Assembly (NCBI GenBank): GCA_004322215.1
Contig: SCSM01000004.1
Coordinates: forward strand, 1-59,305
Direction of reading: 5' to 3'
Source: Bacteroidota bacterium
GTDB taxonomy: Bacteria > Bacteroidota > Ignavibacteria > Kapaibacteriales > UBA2268
Length of the DNA: 59,305 nucleotides
The notes beneath the pieces are model-generated. The model saw nothing but the letters and a program-made list of their open reading frames with translations, did not search any database and was not told where the DNA came from. This document shows, piece after piece, positions 1-8,582 of the stretch (the first letter of the stretch is position 1; each line of letters begins with the position of its first letter). A program made the position numbers and the translations under genes.

Positions 1-192
1 TTGGAAAATAAATTTGGCAGTTATTATCTAAGGAAAATATCACCGGAAATAACTGATTCTAATCATATTGGTACAAAGACATTTTTGATTGCATTCGGTG
101 ATTACGTTGTAAAAGATAGTGTTGTAGATTACCTAAGTAAAATTCAAGGGCTTGATGATTTTTATTATTTAACAAGGTATGGCTGGTGGTAA
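1..192 (+). CDS. C-terminal part of an unrecognised protein (truncated at window edge)
   Basis: The reading frame is open from the first base of the window to a TAA at 190-192, giving 63 residues that end in YGWW. The first codon is TTG, so it could be a start, but with no upstream sequence visible the frame more likely continues to the left. No motif or family is recognised. The next gene starts 59 bases downstream on the same strand, so the two may share a transcript. Confidence 0.45.
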   Translation: MENKFGSYYLRKISPEITDSNHIGTKTFLIAFGDYVVKDSVVDYLSKIQGLDDFYYLTRYGWW

Positions 193-251
193 TATTCTCA
201 ACTAAAGATAGAAATAAAAAATTTTATTGATTACTATACAGGAGATTTAAC

Positions 252-401
252 ATGCTTGTAAGAATATTATCAATATGTCTTTTATTATTCCTTGTAAATC
301 CATTATTGGGACAGAATGAAAGAAAACACAAAGAACCACGCTTACTTTTCATTTTGAAAGACGGAATGATTGTGAATGGGAATGGGAATGGAAATAAATA
401 A
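252..401 (+). CDS. Small secreted peptide, 49 aa, function unknown
   Basis: An ATG at 252 sits a few bases after a GGAGA motif (241-245) and opens a 49-codon frame. Residues 1-20 form a textbook signal peptide: a basic residue at position 4, a hydrophobic core rich in Leu, Ile and Val, and a small-residue end LLGQ. The mature part of about 29 residues is basic, then ends in an NGNGNGNK tail encoded by an imperfect AATGGG hexamer repeat. A hairpin terminator begins only four bases after the stop. The ribosome binding site, signal peptide and terminator support a real gene, but the size makes a chance frame or a decayed gene possible. No function can be assigned. Confidence 0.45.
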   Translation: MLVRILSICLLLFLVNPLLGQNERKHKEPRLLFILKDGMIVNGNGNGNK

Positions 402-404
402 AAA

Positions 405-427
405 AAAACCGGCAGGGCGCCGGTTTT
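405..427. terminator. Bidirectional rho-independent terminator
   Basis: AAAACCGGC (405-413) pairs perfectly with GCCGGTTTT (419-427) around a five-base loop. On the minus strand the stem is followed by a run of eight T, so it is a strong terminator for the lipoprotein gene ending at 454. On the plus strand it can end the small peptide gene stopping at 401. The stem core is the same as in the terminator at 1365-1386. Confidence 0.75.
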
Positions 428-453
428 ATGTTATGAGGTTTATCCTTATGTTT

Positions 454-1176
454 TTAGTTCCCGCATTTAATTTCGGGCAGCTTGTCTTTCCATTCAAGCC
501 ACACCAAATACTGTTCGGGAGTCAGTATTAATTCTATTTTACTAAATAAATCCTGTCTGCATGCCTTTAATTCAATACAAACTTCGAGACGAACGGGATT
601 GTCCTTCAAAGCAACCCTTGTACTTTGATTAAGCGATATTAACGAATCCTTTAATTGTGCATCTGTCCACCCTTGTGCCTTAGCAGTATCAATGAGTGCT
701 AACCTTTTCTGATTAGCCGAATCAATAATTGCTTTTTCTGAAGTTCTAAGTATCACCATCTGATTTGATACACAAGTAATATGCTCATGTATATAAATTT
801 TTATCGAGTCAATCTGTTCTGTAGTCAGATTAAGGTTTCTCAGGACAAAGCCGAGATGAATCTTGTAACCCCTGTTCTTTTTGAACATGTGTTTATATTG
901 CCCGTAATGATTACCCCTGTCTGATTTGATTTCCCAACCCATTGCCTTACAGTCATCATCAGAATAGCCGTAAGCCGGAAGCATAATTATAACATTTGAT
1001 TCATCGCCGTCTTCTATTTCGCTTTCGGTATTATCAATAATTATCAATTCAAAATCGCTCGAGCTGAATGTATCTTTATTTGAACTGGGTTGAGTCGGTT
1101 CTTTTGTACAAGAACTTACCATTACGATGAAACCCGCAACAATGAAGCACAAAGCAAATAATTTTATATATTTCAT
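454..1176 (-). CDS. LTxxQ-motif lipoprotein (Spy/CpxP-like), paralogue 1
   Basis: This 240-residue protein has a lipoprotein signal with lipobox Cys23 (VSSC), so it should be anchored in the periplasm or at the surface. It contains LTTEQ at 117-121 and LTPEQ at 218-222, the LTxxQ signature of the Spy/CpxP family of periplasmic stress and chaperone proteins, with helical Lys/Glu/Gln-rich sequence between them. Beyond the lipobox there are five cysteines (about 76, 135, 200, 206 and 238) that align with those of the neighbouring paralogue, which suggests disulfides or metal binding. An AGGAGA ribosome binding site precedes the ATG. It lies 230 bases downstream of paralogue 2 and has its own terminator. 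A folding or metal-stress role is inferred only from the motif. Confidence 0.7.
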   Translation of the reverse strand: MKYIKLFALCFIVAGFIVMVSSCTKEPTQPSSNKDTFSSSDFELIIIDNTESEIEDGDESNVIIMLPAYGYSDDDCKAMGWEIKSDRGNHYGQYKHMFKKNRGYKIHLGFVLRNLNLTTEQIDSIKIYIHEHITCVSNQMVILRTSEKAIIDSANQKRLALIDTAKAQGWTDAQLKDSLISLNQSTRVALKDNPVRLEVCIELKACRQDLFSKIELILTPEQYLVWLEWKDKLPEIKCGN

Positions 1177-1364
1177 ATTATTTCTCCTAAAAATTGTTGT
1201 TAAAAATATTTTTATTTAAAAAAAGACACCCTGATAATAGAATTGTGCTTTTGAAAATTCGAGTGCCGTTCTAATAACAATAACACAAAAATTGGAAATT
1301 GGTTGCAAACAAAAATTTTATTTAGTCCGAAGTTATTGAATTGACGAGTGAATAAAACAAAAAA

Positions 1365-1386
1365 AAACCGGCGGTGGAGCCGGTTT
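1365..1386 (-). terminator. Rho-independent terminator of the second LTxxQ lipoprotein gene
   Basis: AAACCGGC (1365-1372) pairs with GCCGGTTT (1379-1386) around a six-base loop. Read on the minus strand it is followed by T residues (the A run at 1358-1367). It lies 20 bases after the stop of the gene at 1407 and is nearly the same hairpin as that of the first paralogue. Confidence 0.75.
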
Positions 1387-1406
1387 CTTTTTTAATAAAA
1401 TTTCGA

Positions 1407-2123
1407 TTATTGTTGTCCGCAAGGAACATCGGGCAAGTTGTTTCTCCATTCCTGCCAGATGATTAATTGTTCTGCATTCAGTAATGCTTCGATACCATCC
1501 AATAGTGTCTTATTGCAAGCTTTGATTGCTTCGCATACTTCAGTACGAACAGGATTATTCTTCAAAGCTTCTCTCGTTTTCAGAGCCAAATCCTTCAATG
1601 CCTGCTTCAGTTGCACTCTTGTCCAGCCCTCATCTTTTGCCTGCTGCATTATTTGTCTTCTTTCCTGGTTAGCTTGCTGAATGATAGTTCTCTCTGATTC
1701 CCTCAAAATGTGCATTTGCTCACGAACGCAATCCATGTGAGCTCTTAACAAAACTTTAATAGAATCAATCTGGTCCTGAGTCAAATTCAGCTTTCTAAGA
1801 ATCATACCGAGATGCATCCTCTGTCCTCTGCCGTTGCGCATATCACCCATTCTTCCACCATCCATCATCGAACCGCGACCACTACCCCAGCCCATAAACT
1901 GGCAATCTTCATTCGTATAGCCGGAAGGTGGTAATAACATAAAGTCATTTGTTTCTGTTGCGTCCTGTAAATCGCTCTGTGTGTTGTCTGTTACAGGTAA
2001 CTGAAATTCGGTCGAGTTGAACATATCGTCACTTGGGTTTGTCGGATTCTTTTGGCAAGAGTTGAATGTCATCAGCAAACCGACTAGAAGCATTGATAAC
2101 ATTACTAAACTTAATTTTTTCAT
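1407..2123 (-). CDS. LTxxQ-motif lipoprotein (Spy/CpxP-like), paralogue 2
   Basis: This 238-residue lipoprotein (lipobox Cys23, FNSC) is a paralogue of the gene at 454. Both share the stretch around GYxxxDCxxMGW, the LTxxQ block (LTQDQ at 114-118), a second degenerate block (LNAEQ at 215-219), the ending WxEWxxxLPxxxCG, and all five non-lipobox cysteines. It differs by a Gly/Met/Arg-rich segment at about 79-104, reminiscent of the metal-binding flexible parts of Spy/ZraP-type proteins. A CGGAG ribosome binding site lies just before the ATG. The pair probably arose by tandem duplication that also copied the terminator. The function is inferred from the motif only. Confidence 0.7.
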   Translation of the reverse strand: MKKLSLVMLSMLLVGLLMTFNSCQKNPTNPSDDMFNSTEFQLPVTDNTQSDLQDATETNDFMLLPPSGYTNEDCQFMGWGSGRGSMMDGGRMGDMRNGRGQRMHLGMILRKLNLTQDQIDSIKVLLRAHMDCVREQMHILRESERTIIQQANQERRQIMQQAKDEGWTRVQLKQALKDLALKTREALKNNPVRTEVCEAIKACNKTLLDGIEALLNAEQLIIWQEWRNNLPDVPCGQQ

Positions 2124-2538
2124 TATACACTCCGATTTATATTTAGAAAAATTTTATTTTGTTCCTTTGACTCTTATATTACCAAAAAGGTTTAATGATA
2201 AATTTTGTGCCCCGATACTATTAATAACAACACAAAAATATTATAAAGGTTGCAGAAAAAAATATATTTTTTTTACTTATACGCCATTGAAAAAATTTAG
2301 GTTAACATAAATAATAAATTAGCAATATTTAATGTTCAGCAACTCTATAAATATAAACATAATAGAATATAATTATTTTCATTAACAAGAGATCCAGACC
2401 TTACGTTTGGATTATTAATCATTTAAATGAATAACTTAAAATGATAATATTATTAGAATATTTTAATAATTAATAATCAATAGAATCTGATTTCGTTTAA
2501 ATCAGTGAAAATTTATTTGTTGAAAATACAGGTAATAA
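2124..2538. other. Intergenic region between divergent lipoprotein genes
   Basis: These 415 bases separate the leftward gene starting at 2123 from the rightward gene starting at 2539 and must hold both promoters. The sequence is very AT-rich. The only structure seen is a modest inverted repeat, ATCCAGAC (2392-2399) with GTTTGGAT (2405-2412), one mismatch and no T run. No coding frame with a credible start was seen. Confidence 0.4.
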
Positions 2539-3171
2539 ATGAAAATATTCAGATACTTTTTAATAAGCATTTCGGTTTTTCTTCTCTCATCATGTTTAGT
2601 AACACTAAATCCATTATTTGAAAATAAAGATTATGTTCAACTTGATTCAATATTAGGAAAATGGGGAACATTGGATTCAAATAAAGACGGCAGGTATTGG
2701 GAATTTGTTCAAAATAAAAGCGACAGGGAGCAAAAATGTATTAGTTATAATCTAATAACTTATGATGTAGATGGTGGTGAGACAAGCGATACTGCAAAAT
2801 TCGATATAGGAATAGGTAAGATAGGAAAATCATTTTTTATGGATATTTATCCAATGAGAAGTCATTCGAGTAGTGATAAGAACGGCATAGACAAAATAAA
2901 CAATTCATTTTATAAGATGCACATTTTAAAGGCATACACAATACACAAGCTCTCAATTTCAAAGGACACAATATATCTATTAGGTATTAATAATGGATGG
3001 TACAAAGACAATGTGACAACAGGAAAAATAAAATTGGAGCATGTTTCAACTGATAATGGAGACAATGAAATAATTACAGCATCAACAAATGATTTAAAAA
3101 AGTTTGTAAAAAAATTTGCAGGACATAAAGAAGTATTCACTGATACACTGAAGCTGGTAAAACTAAAATAG
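2539..3171 (+). CDS. Lipoprotein of unknown function
   Basis: The protein has 210 residues. Its first 19 form a lipoprotein signal ending in LLSSC, with Cys19 as the lipidation site, followed by LVTLNPLF, an N-terminal pattern I associate with small FCB-group lipoproteins. The rest looks like a beta-rich domain that repeats short segments around WGT and FDIGIG. No enzyme motif is visible. It stands alone, with large gaps on both sides, and its stop is TAG. Function not assigned. Confidence 0.6.
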   Translation: MKIFRYFLISISVFLLSSCLVTLNPLFENKDYVQLDSILGKWGTLDSNKDGRYWEFVQNKSDREQKCISYNLITYDVDGGETSDTAKFDIGIGKIGKSFFMDIYPMRSHSSSDKNGIDKINNSFYKMHILKAYTIHKLSISKDTIYLLGINNGWYKDNVTTGKIKLEHVSTDNGDNEIITASTNDLKKFVKKFAGHKEVFTDTLKLVKLK

Positions 3172-3305
3172 AAGGAAGCTCTAAGTGATATTGTTGATAA
3201 TTTTCTTTTTAACATTTCTCATAAGTTTCATAAGTTAAACAACATAATAATGAACAAAACGTGTCTAATTATGATTTAATAATCACAGAAAGTACAGTAG
3301 AATGA

Positions 3306-4289
3306 ATGTTGAACAAGAATGCAAGAAAAATATTGAGAACCATTGATGTATTAATTATTTTGGTTGCAGTTGCTGTTGCATCTACTGTAAGAATCTCCTA
3401 TTCTTTGTACAGTCCGGGTGGATATGAACAAAAAATCGCCTTTTTCAAACCGGTTATAGATAAAATGCTGAAAAAAGGTGCAGACAGTTCTTTCATCTAT
3501 TCACTCATATCCGATTCTAAAACAAAATTCAGCGAGAGATATGTTAAAATAAATGTAACCGGCTATCTGAAAAAAGTTGATTATTCAAACAACTATAATG
3601 CATTTTCAATCAGGAAATGCCGGGAATTTATAAGAAAGAATTTTGATATTCTCGATAAATGCGAAAAAGAACACGGTGTACCCAAGGAAGTAATAACATC
3701 CGTACTGTGGGTGGAAACCAAGCATGGCTCTTATTTGGGAGACAACCATTTACCAAGCGTTTACCTAAGCACAGCAATGTGTGACCAACCGGAATTCATC
3801 GAACTAAACAAGAAAGAATTGCACGATACTTACACCGGCGATACTTCAGAACTGCAGGAGCTCGAAAAAAAAATTGCAGAGAGAGCAAAACGGAAATCGA
3901 ATTGGGCAATTAATGAACTGGTTTATCTTGGTAAAATCAATAAAGCTGCAACGATTCCCGTTCTGAATTTAAGCGGCTCATGGGCAGGAGCATTCGGTTT
4001 ATCACAATTCCTTCCCTCAAGTTATTACAACTGGGCTGTTGACGGCAACGGCGACGGTGTAATTGATTTGTTCAATATAGAAGACGCTATATACAGCGTT
4101 GCAAATTACCTGAAAAAGAACGGCTGGTCAGACACTTACGAAAGCTGGAAAAAAGCCATACACCATTACAACAACAGTGACGATTACGTCAATGCAGTTC
4201 TCAAGCTTGCGGGTAAGCTCGAAATAAGTTCGATCAAAACCGCAGGAATGGGAGCGGATGATAAAAATTCGCTTCAAAATCAAAAATAA
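3306..4289 (+). CDS. MltB-like lytic murein transglycosylase
   Basis: A 327-residue membrane-anchored or exported enzyme predicted to cleave peptidoglycan between MurNAc and GlcNAc with formation of 1,6-anhydroMurNAc. Residues 13-29 form one hydrophobic anchor. The catalytic domain begins near 115; the likely catalytic acid is Glu137 in VETKHGS, matching the ESxxG region of the MltB/SLT_2 family. The family block GSWAGAFGLSQFLPSSY lies at 224-240. Immediately after it is a calcium-loop-like segment (Asp246, Asn248, Asp250, Gly251, Asp254), as in Slt35, the soluble form of E. coli MltB. The ribosome binding site before the ATG is weak. It converges with the LVIVD gene 12 bases downstream. Confidence 0.85.
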   Translation: MLNKNARKILRTIDVLIILVAVAVASTVRISYSLYSPGGYEQKIAFFKPVIDKMLKKGADSSFIYSLISDSKTKFSERYVKINVTGYLKKVDYSNNYNAFSIRKCREFIRKNFDILDKCEKEHGVPKEVITSVLWVETKHGSYLGDNHLPSVYLSTAMCDQPEFIELNKKELHDTYTGDTSELQELEKKIAERAKRKSNWAINELVYLGKINKAATIPVLNLSGSWAGAFGLSQFLPSSYYNWAVDGNGDGVIDLFNIEDAIYSVANYLKKNGWSDTYESWKKAIHHYNNSDDYVNAVLKLAGKLEISSIKTAGMGADDKNSLQNQK

Positions 4290-4301
4290 TAATTTTAATT
4301 A

Positions 4302-5573
4302 CTATTTCTTCACGTTAATTTTACTCAGTAAAATCAAATTCTTCGGGTCTGAATAGTCATACTGGAACAAGCCATCACTTCCAATAAGTATAGCAATTTT
4401 TCCTAACGGAATAATATCATAAGTTTGTAAATCGCTCAGCCAGTTCAGCAATTCAATTTTCAAAGGGTCTTTTACATCGAATACCTTCAGACCGGCTTTG
4501 CCATCGCATAAGAATAAAGTTGTACCATCAATCCCAACACCACCCGGTTCCTGCATTGGATATGATTTTATAAGTTTTGGATTGGTTAATTCTGTGATAT
4601 CCAGTATATCGAGCTGATTCAAGTCGCCAAAGCACCGGGTTCCAGTACGGAGAGTAACGTAAGCATATTTTCCTTCTGCAACAACAGGGTCGCATCCGCG
4701 AGCATGAGAGAACTGAGCAAGGTAAGTCGGATTCCACGGTGTCGAAGCATCATAGATGAACATTCCGGTTTGAGAGCCAATAAAAAGTTTGTCTCCAAAA
4801 GGAAAAATTGTTTCGATGTTCCAGCCGATATTGACTTTGTTCCATGGTCTCGGATTTTCCGGTATTGAGATATCTATTGACTGCAGATTAGACCTGTCAA
4901 CAACGTAAAGATATTTGTTATAGGTTGTAAACCGAGCCATAGAGCCACCCTTACCGGATGAGCCACCATTATAACCGATATCTTTAGAACCACCATCATA
5001 CAATTCACCGCTTTGCCATCGTCCATCAGTAGGTGATGTAACATAATCACCCCAGCCGTCAACTTCATAAGTTATTGTAGTATCTTTCACATCCCATCTG
5101 ATTAAAATACCTTTTTCCGGGTCAACATAAGCTCCTTCAAGGTCTAAAGGATTTGGGAAAATATCTTTCACCCTTTTGACAAGATGAGGATTCAGAGCAT
5201 CATTGATGTCAATTGCCACAAGGTCAATGTAACTATCTGCATAGAGTATACCGTCTCTGACGGCGATATCTCCGTTCCCCGGTATTTCAATGAATGAAAC
5301 AGTTGTCGGTGCAGATGGATTGGCGTCATCAATTATATGCACACCTTCACCTTTTTCACAAATAAATAAGTATTTACCAAAAATGTAAATTTTGCCGGGA
5401 TTACTAAGTTCCCTGGGAGCAGCGGTTTTTACACCATTTCTGAATTCATCAATACTCTGGTAAATAGGAGTATAAACCTTAGTCTTATAACTTATGGTTC
5501 TGGTTGAGTCACAAGATGAAAGAAAAATTGCGATGATAATCGTAACGCACGAGAGCAGGACTCTGTTTCTCAT
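4302..5573 (-). CDS. LVIVD-repeat surface lipoprotein
   Basis: A 423-residue lipoprotein (signal ending LSSC) made of repeated beta-propeller-like units of the LVIVD family, visible as recurring blocks such as IYIFGKYLFICEKGEGVHIID and GILYADSYIDLVAIDI. Such proteins are common on FCB-group surfaces and are probably binding or structural proteins; no ligand can be named. A frame extension to a GTG at 5582 exists, but an AAAGGAG motif lies 8 bases before the ATG at 5573 and would overlap the GTG, so the ATG is chosen. Conserved Gly/Tyr-rich loops follow residue 160. It appears to be a single-gene transcript. Confidence 0.75.
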   Translation of the reverse strand: MRNRVLLSCVTIIIAIFLSSCDSTRTISYKTKVYTPIYQSIDEFRNGVKTAAPRELSNPGKIYIFGKYLFICEKGEGVHIIDDANPSAPTTVSFIEIPGNGDIAVRDGILYADSYIDLVAIDINDALNPHLVKRVKDIFPNPLDLEGAYVDPEKGILIRWDVKDTTITYEVDGWGDYVTSPTDGRWQSGELYDGGSKDIGYNGGSSGKGGSMARFTTYNKYLYVVDRSNLQSIDISIPENPRPWNKVNIGWNIETIFPFGDKLFIGSQTGMFIYDASTPWNPTYLAQFSHARGCDPVVAEGKYAYVTLRTGTRCFGDLNQLDILDITELTNPKLIKSYPMQEPGGVGIDGTTLFLCDGKAGLKVFDVKDPLKIELLNWLSDLQTYDIIPLGKIAILIGSDGLFQYDYSDPKNLILLSKINVKK

Positions 5574-5581
5574 AACAAACA

Positions 5582-5588
5582 CTCCTTT
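5582..5588 (-). promoter_or_regulatory. Ribosome binding site that fixes the LVIVD gene start
   Basis: Read on the minus strand this is AAAGGAG, eight bases before the ATG at 5573. It coincides with the alternative GTG at 5582, which rules that start out. Confidence 0.65.
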
Positions 5589-5712
5589 CGGAATAGATTT
5601 ACAAATAGTTTAAGCAAAATGTCATTATATAAATGTATAAACCCCAAAAAACGGAAATTGTTTCAGTGAGGAGGAAATTATTTTTCACAAATTAACTCAA
5701 TTATTAAAAATT

Positions 5713-6324
5713 TTAGATTTTTGAAATTATTATAATCAACAATGAGAAAAAGATTCCCAATATCAAAGAGATTGTTCTGATTACTTTTTTCTTACTATAC
5801 AGATAGAAAAAAGCTCCAAATGTAATAATCAATGAAATGCTGATTAGAATAGGAATCAATTTTATATCTGACATTTCATCAAAAACAATTAATACGATTA
5901 ATGGGAGAATACCATAAAGTAAAAATATAATCAGACTCATATCATCCATAAATCTTTCTGCAAGTTTCTTTATTGGTTTAATTGATGGTTTAATTACAAT
6001 TGAAATTAATAATGCCATTGTAAAAGGGAGTAATGCCCAAAAACCAAGAATCGTTCTACCGGTAATCATGGGTATTGACACATTCATTAATAATACACTA
6101 AATATAATACAAAATCCAATAGATGGAATTGTCCATAGTGGGAAGTCATTAACCCAACCTATAACAAACAAAGTGAACATTAATAAAATTGGGACAAAAA
6201 AGAAAAATCCAGAAAAGAAATCAGGTAATGTCACGAAATTGCCCGAAAAAACATTAAACAAGCCAAGAAATAAAAATGGTAACGATGATAAAGTTGAAAC
6301 CCTCAGTGAAAAATTTCTTTCCAT
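5713..6324 (-). CDS. Multi-pass membrane protein of unknown function
   Basis: A 203-residue protein that is almost entirely hydrophobic, with about seven predicted membrane spans (roughly 12-28, 38-58, 64-82, 91-112, 130-149, 154-176 and 182-200). Only short Lys/Arg-rich loops lie between them, notably at 113-124 and 177-184. There is no recognisable transporter or enzyme motif. It lies alone between the LVIVD gene and queG, all on the same strand but with gaps of 67 bases or more, so co-transcription is uncertain. Confidence 0.55.
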   Translation of the reverse strand: MERNFSLRVSTLSSLPFLFLGLFNVFSGNFVTLPDFFSGFFFFVPILLMFTLFVIGWVNDFPLWTIPSIGFCIIFSVLLMNVSIPMITGRTILGFWALLPFTMALLISIVIKPSIKPIKKLAERFMDDMSLIIFLLYGILPLIVLIVFDEMSDIKLIPILISISLIITFGAFFYLYSKKKVIRTISLILGIFFSLLIIIISKI

Positions 6325-6391
6325 AATTAAGACTCCAAATGTGAAATTGATTTTTTACTAAATACGAATAGTATTAGTTTTTGGTATTTAT

Positions 6392-7324
6392 TTATTCCCT
6401 TATCATACACACATTGCGTTTTAGACCTTTCAGCTTTATGCGTCTGACAGGGCGGTCTTTGAATATTGTTTTAAATTCTTCGTTTGTCAGGTTTTCGATA
6501 AATTCTTTTGATAGTTCTGTGTGATTATCTTTAACTTGAAATCCGTCATCTTTTGTCGGTTTCGCAAAGCGGTTCCAGGGGCAAACTTCCTGGCAGATGT
6601 CACAGCCGTAAATTCTCGATTGTGAATTATTCACTATGTCGAGTGGAATTTCAACGTTAGGTTTCGTTTCGATTGTCCAATATGAAATACATAGGGATGC
6701 ATCAACAAGTCCGGGTTTAATTATTGCAGAAGTCGGGCATCTATCGAGGCATTTTGTGCAATCACCGCATAAATCCTTATGCGGTTCATCCGGTTCAAAT
6801 TCAACTGTTGTCAGTATGACTCCAAGAAAAATCCAGGAGCCAAATTCTCTTGTGAGGATTAGACTGTTTTTTCCCTGCCACCCGACTCCAGCTCTTTGAG
6901 CCAAAAGCTTTTCAGGAAGCGAGCCGGAATCAACAAAAGACAAATTTGTACTTTCAGGAAAAAGTTCTTTAATTTTATCAGCAAGTTGAATGAGTTTTAG
7001 TTTAATAATTTTATGATAATCCTTACCCCAGGCATAGCGTGAAATTTTTCCTGTTTTCAATTCACGAAATAGTTCATTATCAGGATTGTAATAATTAATA
7101 GCAGTAACGACAGCGGTTTTGCATCCCTCGAGGATTAGCAGCGGGTCGAATCGTTCATCTATATTACGTTCCAGATACTTCATAGTAGCATGTCTTCCTT
7201 CAGCAATCCACTTCCTGAACACTTCCTTTTCCTTCACAAACGGCTCGACACTTGCAAATCCGATTTTATCGAAACCGATGTCACGGGAAAATGAAGTAAT
7301 CAATGATTTAGGTAAGTTTTTCAC
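6392..7324 (-). CDS. queG: Epoxyqueuosine reductase QueG
   Basis: This 310-residue cytosolic iron-sulfur and cobalamin enzyme reduces epoxyqueuosine to queuosine in the wobble position of tRNAs with GUN anticodons, the last step of queuosine synthesis. Two [4Fe-4S] motifs are visible: Cys186, 189, 192 and 196 (CGDCTKCLDRCP), and Cys212, 241, 244 and 248 (CDICQEVCPWN). Asp132 in VDSGSLPEK corresponds to the catalytic acid of the family. The protein lacks the C-terminal HEAT-like extension of the longer QueG forms, so it is the short type. It lies 29 bases downstream of the HEPN gene on the same strand and could be read through from it. No other queuosine gene is in the window. Confidence 0.92.
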   Translation of the reverse strand: MKNLPKSLITSFSRDIGFDKIGFASVEPFVKEKEVFRKWIAEGRHATMKYLERNIDERFDPLLILEGCKTAVVTAINYYNPDNELFRELKTGKISRYAWGKDYHKIIKLKLIQLADKIKELFPESTNLSFVDSGSLPEKLLAQRAGVGWQGKNSLILTREFGSWIFLGVILTTVEFEPDEPHKDLCGDCTKCLDRCPTSAIIKPGLVDASLCISYWTIETKPNVEIPLDIVNNSQSRIYGCDICQEVCPWNRFAKPTKDDGFQVKDNHTELSKEFIENLTNEEFKTIFKDRPVRRIKLKGLKRNVCMIRE

Positions 7325-7353
7325 AAATGGACCAAAAATAATATTAAAAATTA

Positions 7354-7758
7354 TTATTCTTTTAAACGATTTTCCCTAATAAATTCTGTTATTCTATTAA
7401 TGAACAATCTGGTTTTTGAAACAAAATATTTAATGGATTCTTCTGATTGTTCTGTAAAATCACTATAATCACTTTCTTGTTTTGCTTCAAAAAGTAAAGT
7501 ATAAGAATCACCGTATTCTTTTTCAATCAGATTATTAATTAAAAAATGATTGTGAAAGAGTTGTTTTGTAACTTTATGAGTTTTACTAGTTAATTCATAG
7601 CTGATTAATAGTGTCTGTAAAGCATAGAATGCTAAATAATATAATCTGTTTGCAGATGAGTTCCACTTTTTTCCTTCAGCTAAATAAACAGCATCATTAT
7701 AAGTGTATTCAGATTTTTGCAACCTATATTTTATCAATTCTTTTTGATAATCTTTCAT
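7354..7758 (-). CDS. HEPN-domain protein (UPF0332-like), putative toxin partner
   Basis: A 134-residue all-helical protein of the HEPN superfamily. Family hallmarks are the NRLYYLAFYALQ helix at 37-48 and SKTHKV at 58-63. HEPN proteins of this class act as RNases or as nucleotidyltransferase partners in HEPN/MNT toxin-antitoxin modules. The strict RNase motif Rx4-6H is not clear here, so activity is uncertain. The gene overlaps the upstream nucleotidyltransferase gene by four bases (ATGA type), which supports a two-gene module. Confidence 0.75.
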   Translation of the reverse strand: MKDYQKELIKYRLQKSEYTYNDAVYLAEGKKWNSSANRLYYLAFYALQTLLISYELTSKTHKVTKQLFHNHFLINNLIEKEYGDSYTLLFEAKQESDYSDFTEQSEESIKYFVSKTRLFINRITEFIRENRLKE

Positions 7759-8087
7759 AAAGGAATATAATCATTAATAACTTCTCTAAAAAAAGGAGAA
7801 GTATGAAGTAATGAATTATTCATCCATTCATCACGACTGAAAAATATTCTGTTGAATAATTGATTTTCCGATAATTCTAAATCAAAAAGTAAGGAAGTAA
7901 TTTTTACTTTTCTATCAAAAGTTACTGCATCTGATAATAAAATTAATAAATCCCAATCAGAATCTTTTTGATTATCTTTTCTTGCTCTTGAACCAAATAG
8001 ATAAACTTCAGCTTCAGGGTCAACACTAAGAATTGATTCCTTAATTTTTGGTAAATTATTTAGTTCTTTACTTTCCAATATTATCAC
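7755..8087 (-). CDS. MNT-type minimal nucleotidyltransferase, putative antitoxin
   Basis: A 110-residue protein with the polymerase-beta nucleotidyltransferase signature: GSRA at 32-35 and the metal-binding pair Asp44/Asp46 in SDWDLLIL. In characterised HEPN/MNT pairs such an enzyme neutralises the HEPN partner by AMPylation. It starts with GTG and overlaps the HEPN gene by four bases. The gene upstream (Rieske) is 71 bases away. The pair resembles, but is not closely similar to, the HepT/MntA pair at 54.8-55.6 kb. Confidence 0.75.
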   Translation of the reverse strand: MIILESKELNNLPKIKESILSVDPEAEVYLFGSRARKDNQKDSDWDLLILLSDAVTFDRKVKITSLLFDLELSENQLFNRIFFSRDEWMNNSLLHTSPFFREVINDYIPL

Positions 8088-8158
8088 TTATTGATATAAA
8101 AACTTATAATATAACGAAATTATAAAATTAATTATTGCCAAAAAAACACACATCAGGT

Positions 8159-8581
8159 TTATTTATTATCTAAACTCATTTTCTCTCTCCACTTCGGAAT
8201 TTCAAATTCGGGAAATTCAATATATATTTTCCCATTCTTTTCAAATATTTCGTATTTCTTCAGCTTTCTCAGTCCTTGCAATGGATTAACATTCTTACCC
8301 GTTGCGAGTTCATAAGTCCATCCGTGTTCGGGACAGCTAACTTTCATATCCCGAATAATTCCGTCAAAAATTTTATCCTGGTGACGATGAGGACAGATAT
8401 TAGATAAACAATAAAGTTGACCATCTCTGCGGAAAACCGCGAGCTGTTTATCGAGGTCATCATCGAAAATAAATTGGTATCCCCTGCCATTGTAAACAGA
8501 ATCGGATTGGCAAAGATAAATGAATTCCTTTCCGTCTAATTGGATTCTGTCTGAGATAATGGCTAAGTTGAGTTTGAACAT
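8159..8581 (-). CDS. Rieske [2Fe-2S] ferredoxin-like protein
   Basis: A 140-residue single-domain Rieske protein with cluster ligands Cys63-Pro-His65 and Cys83-Pro-Glu-His86 (the CxH and CxxH pattern, 17 residues apart). There is no signal peptide, so it should be a cytosolic electron carrier, of the sort that feeds oxygenases or reductases. About 40 residues precede the cluster-binding part. The start lies one base after the stop of the metallo-beta-lactamase-fold gene, implying translational coupling. No oxygenase subunit is nearby, so the redox partner is unknown. Confidence 0.8.
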   Translation of the reverse strand: MFKLNLAIISDRIQLDGKEFIYLCQSDSVYNGRGYQFIFDDDLDKQLAVFRRDGQLYCLSNICPHRHQDKIFDGIIRDMKVSCPEHGWTYELATGKNVNPLQGLRKLKKYEIFEKNGKIYIEFPEFEIPKWREKMSLDNK

Positions 8582-8582
8582 A

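Noticed and set aside
2017-2310. 97-aa plus-strand frame overlapping the second LTxxQ lipoprotein start
   Set aside because: It overlaps the lipoprotein coding sequence and promoter in antisense and shows no recognisable domain.
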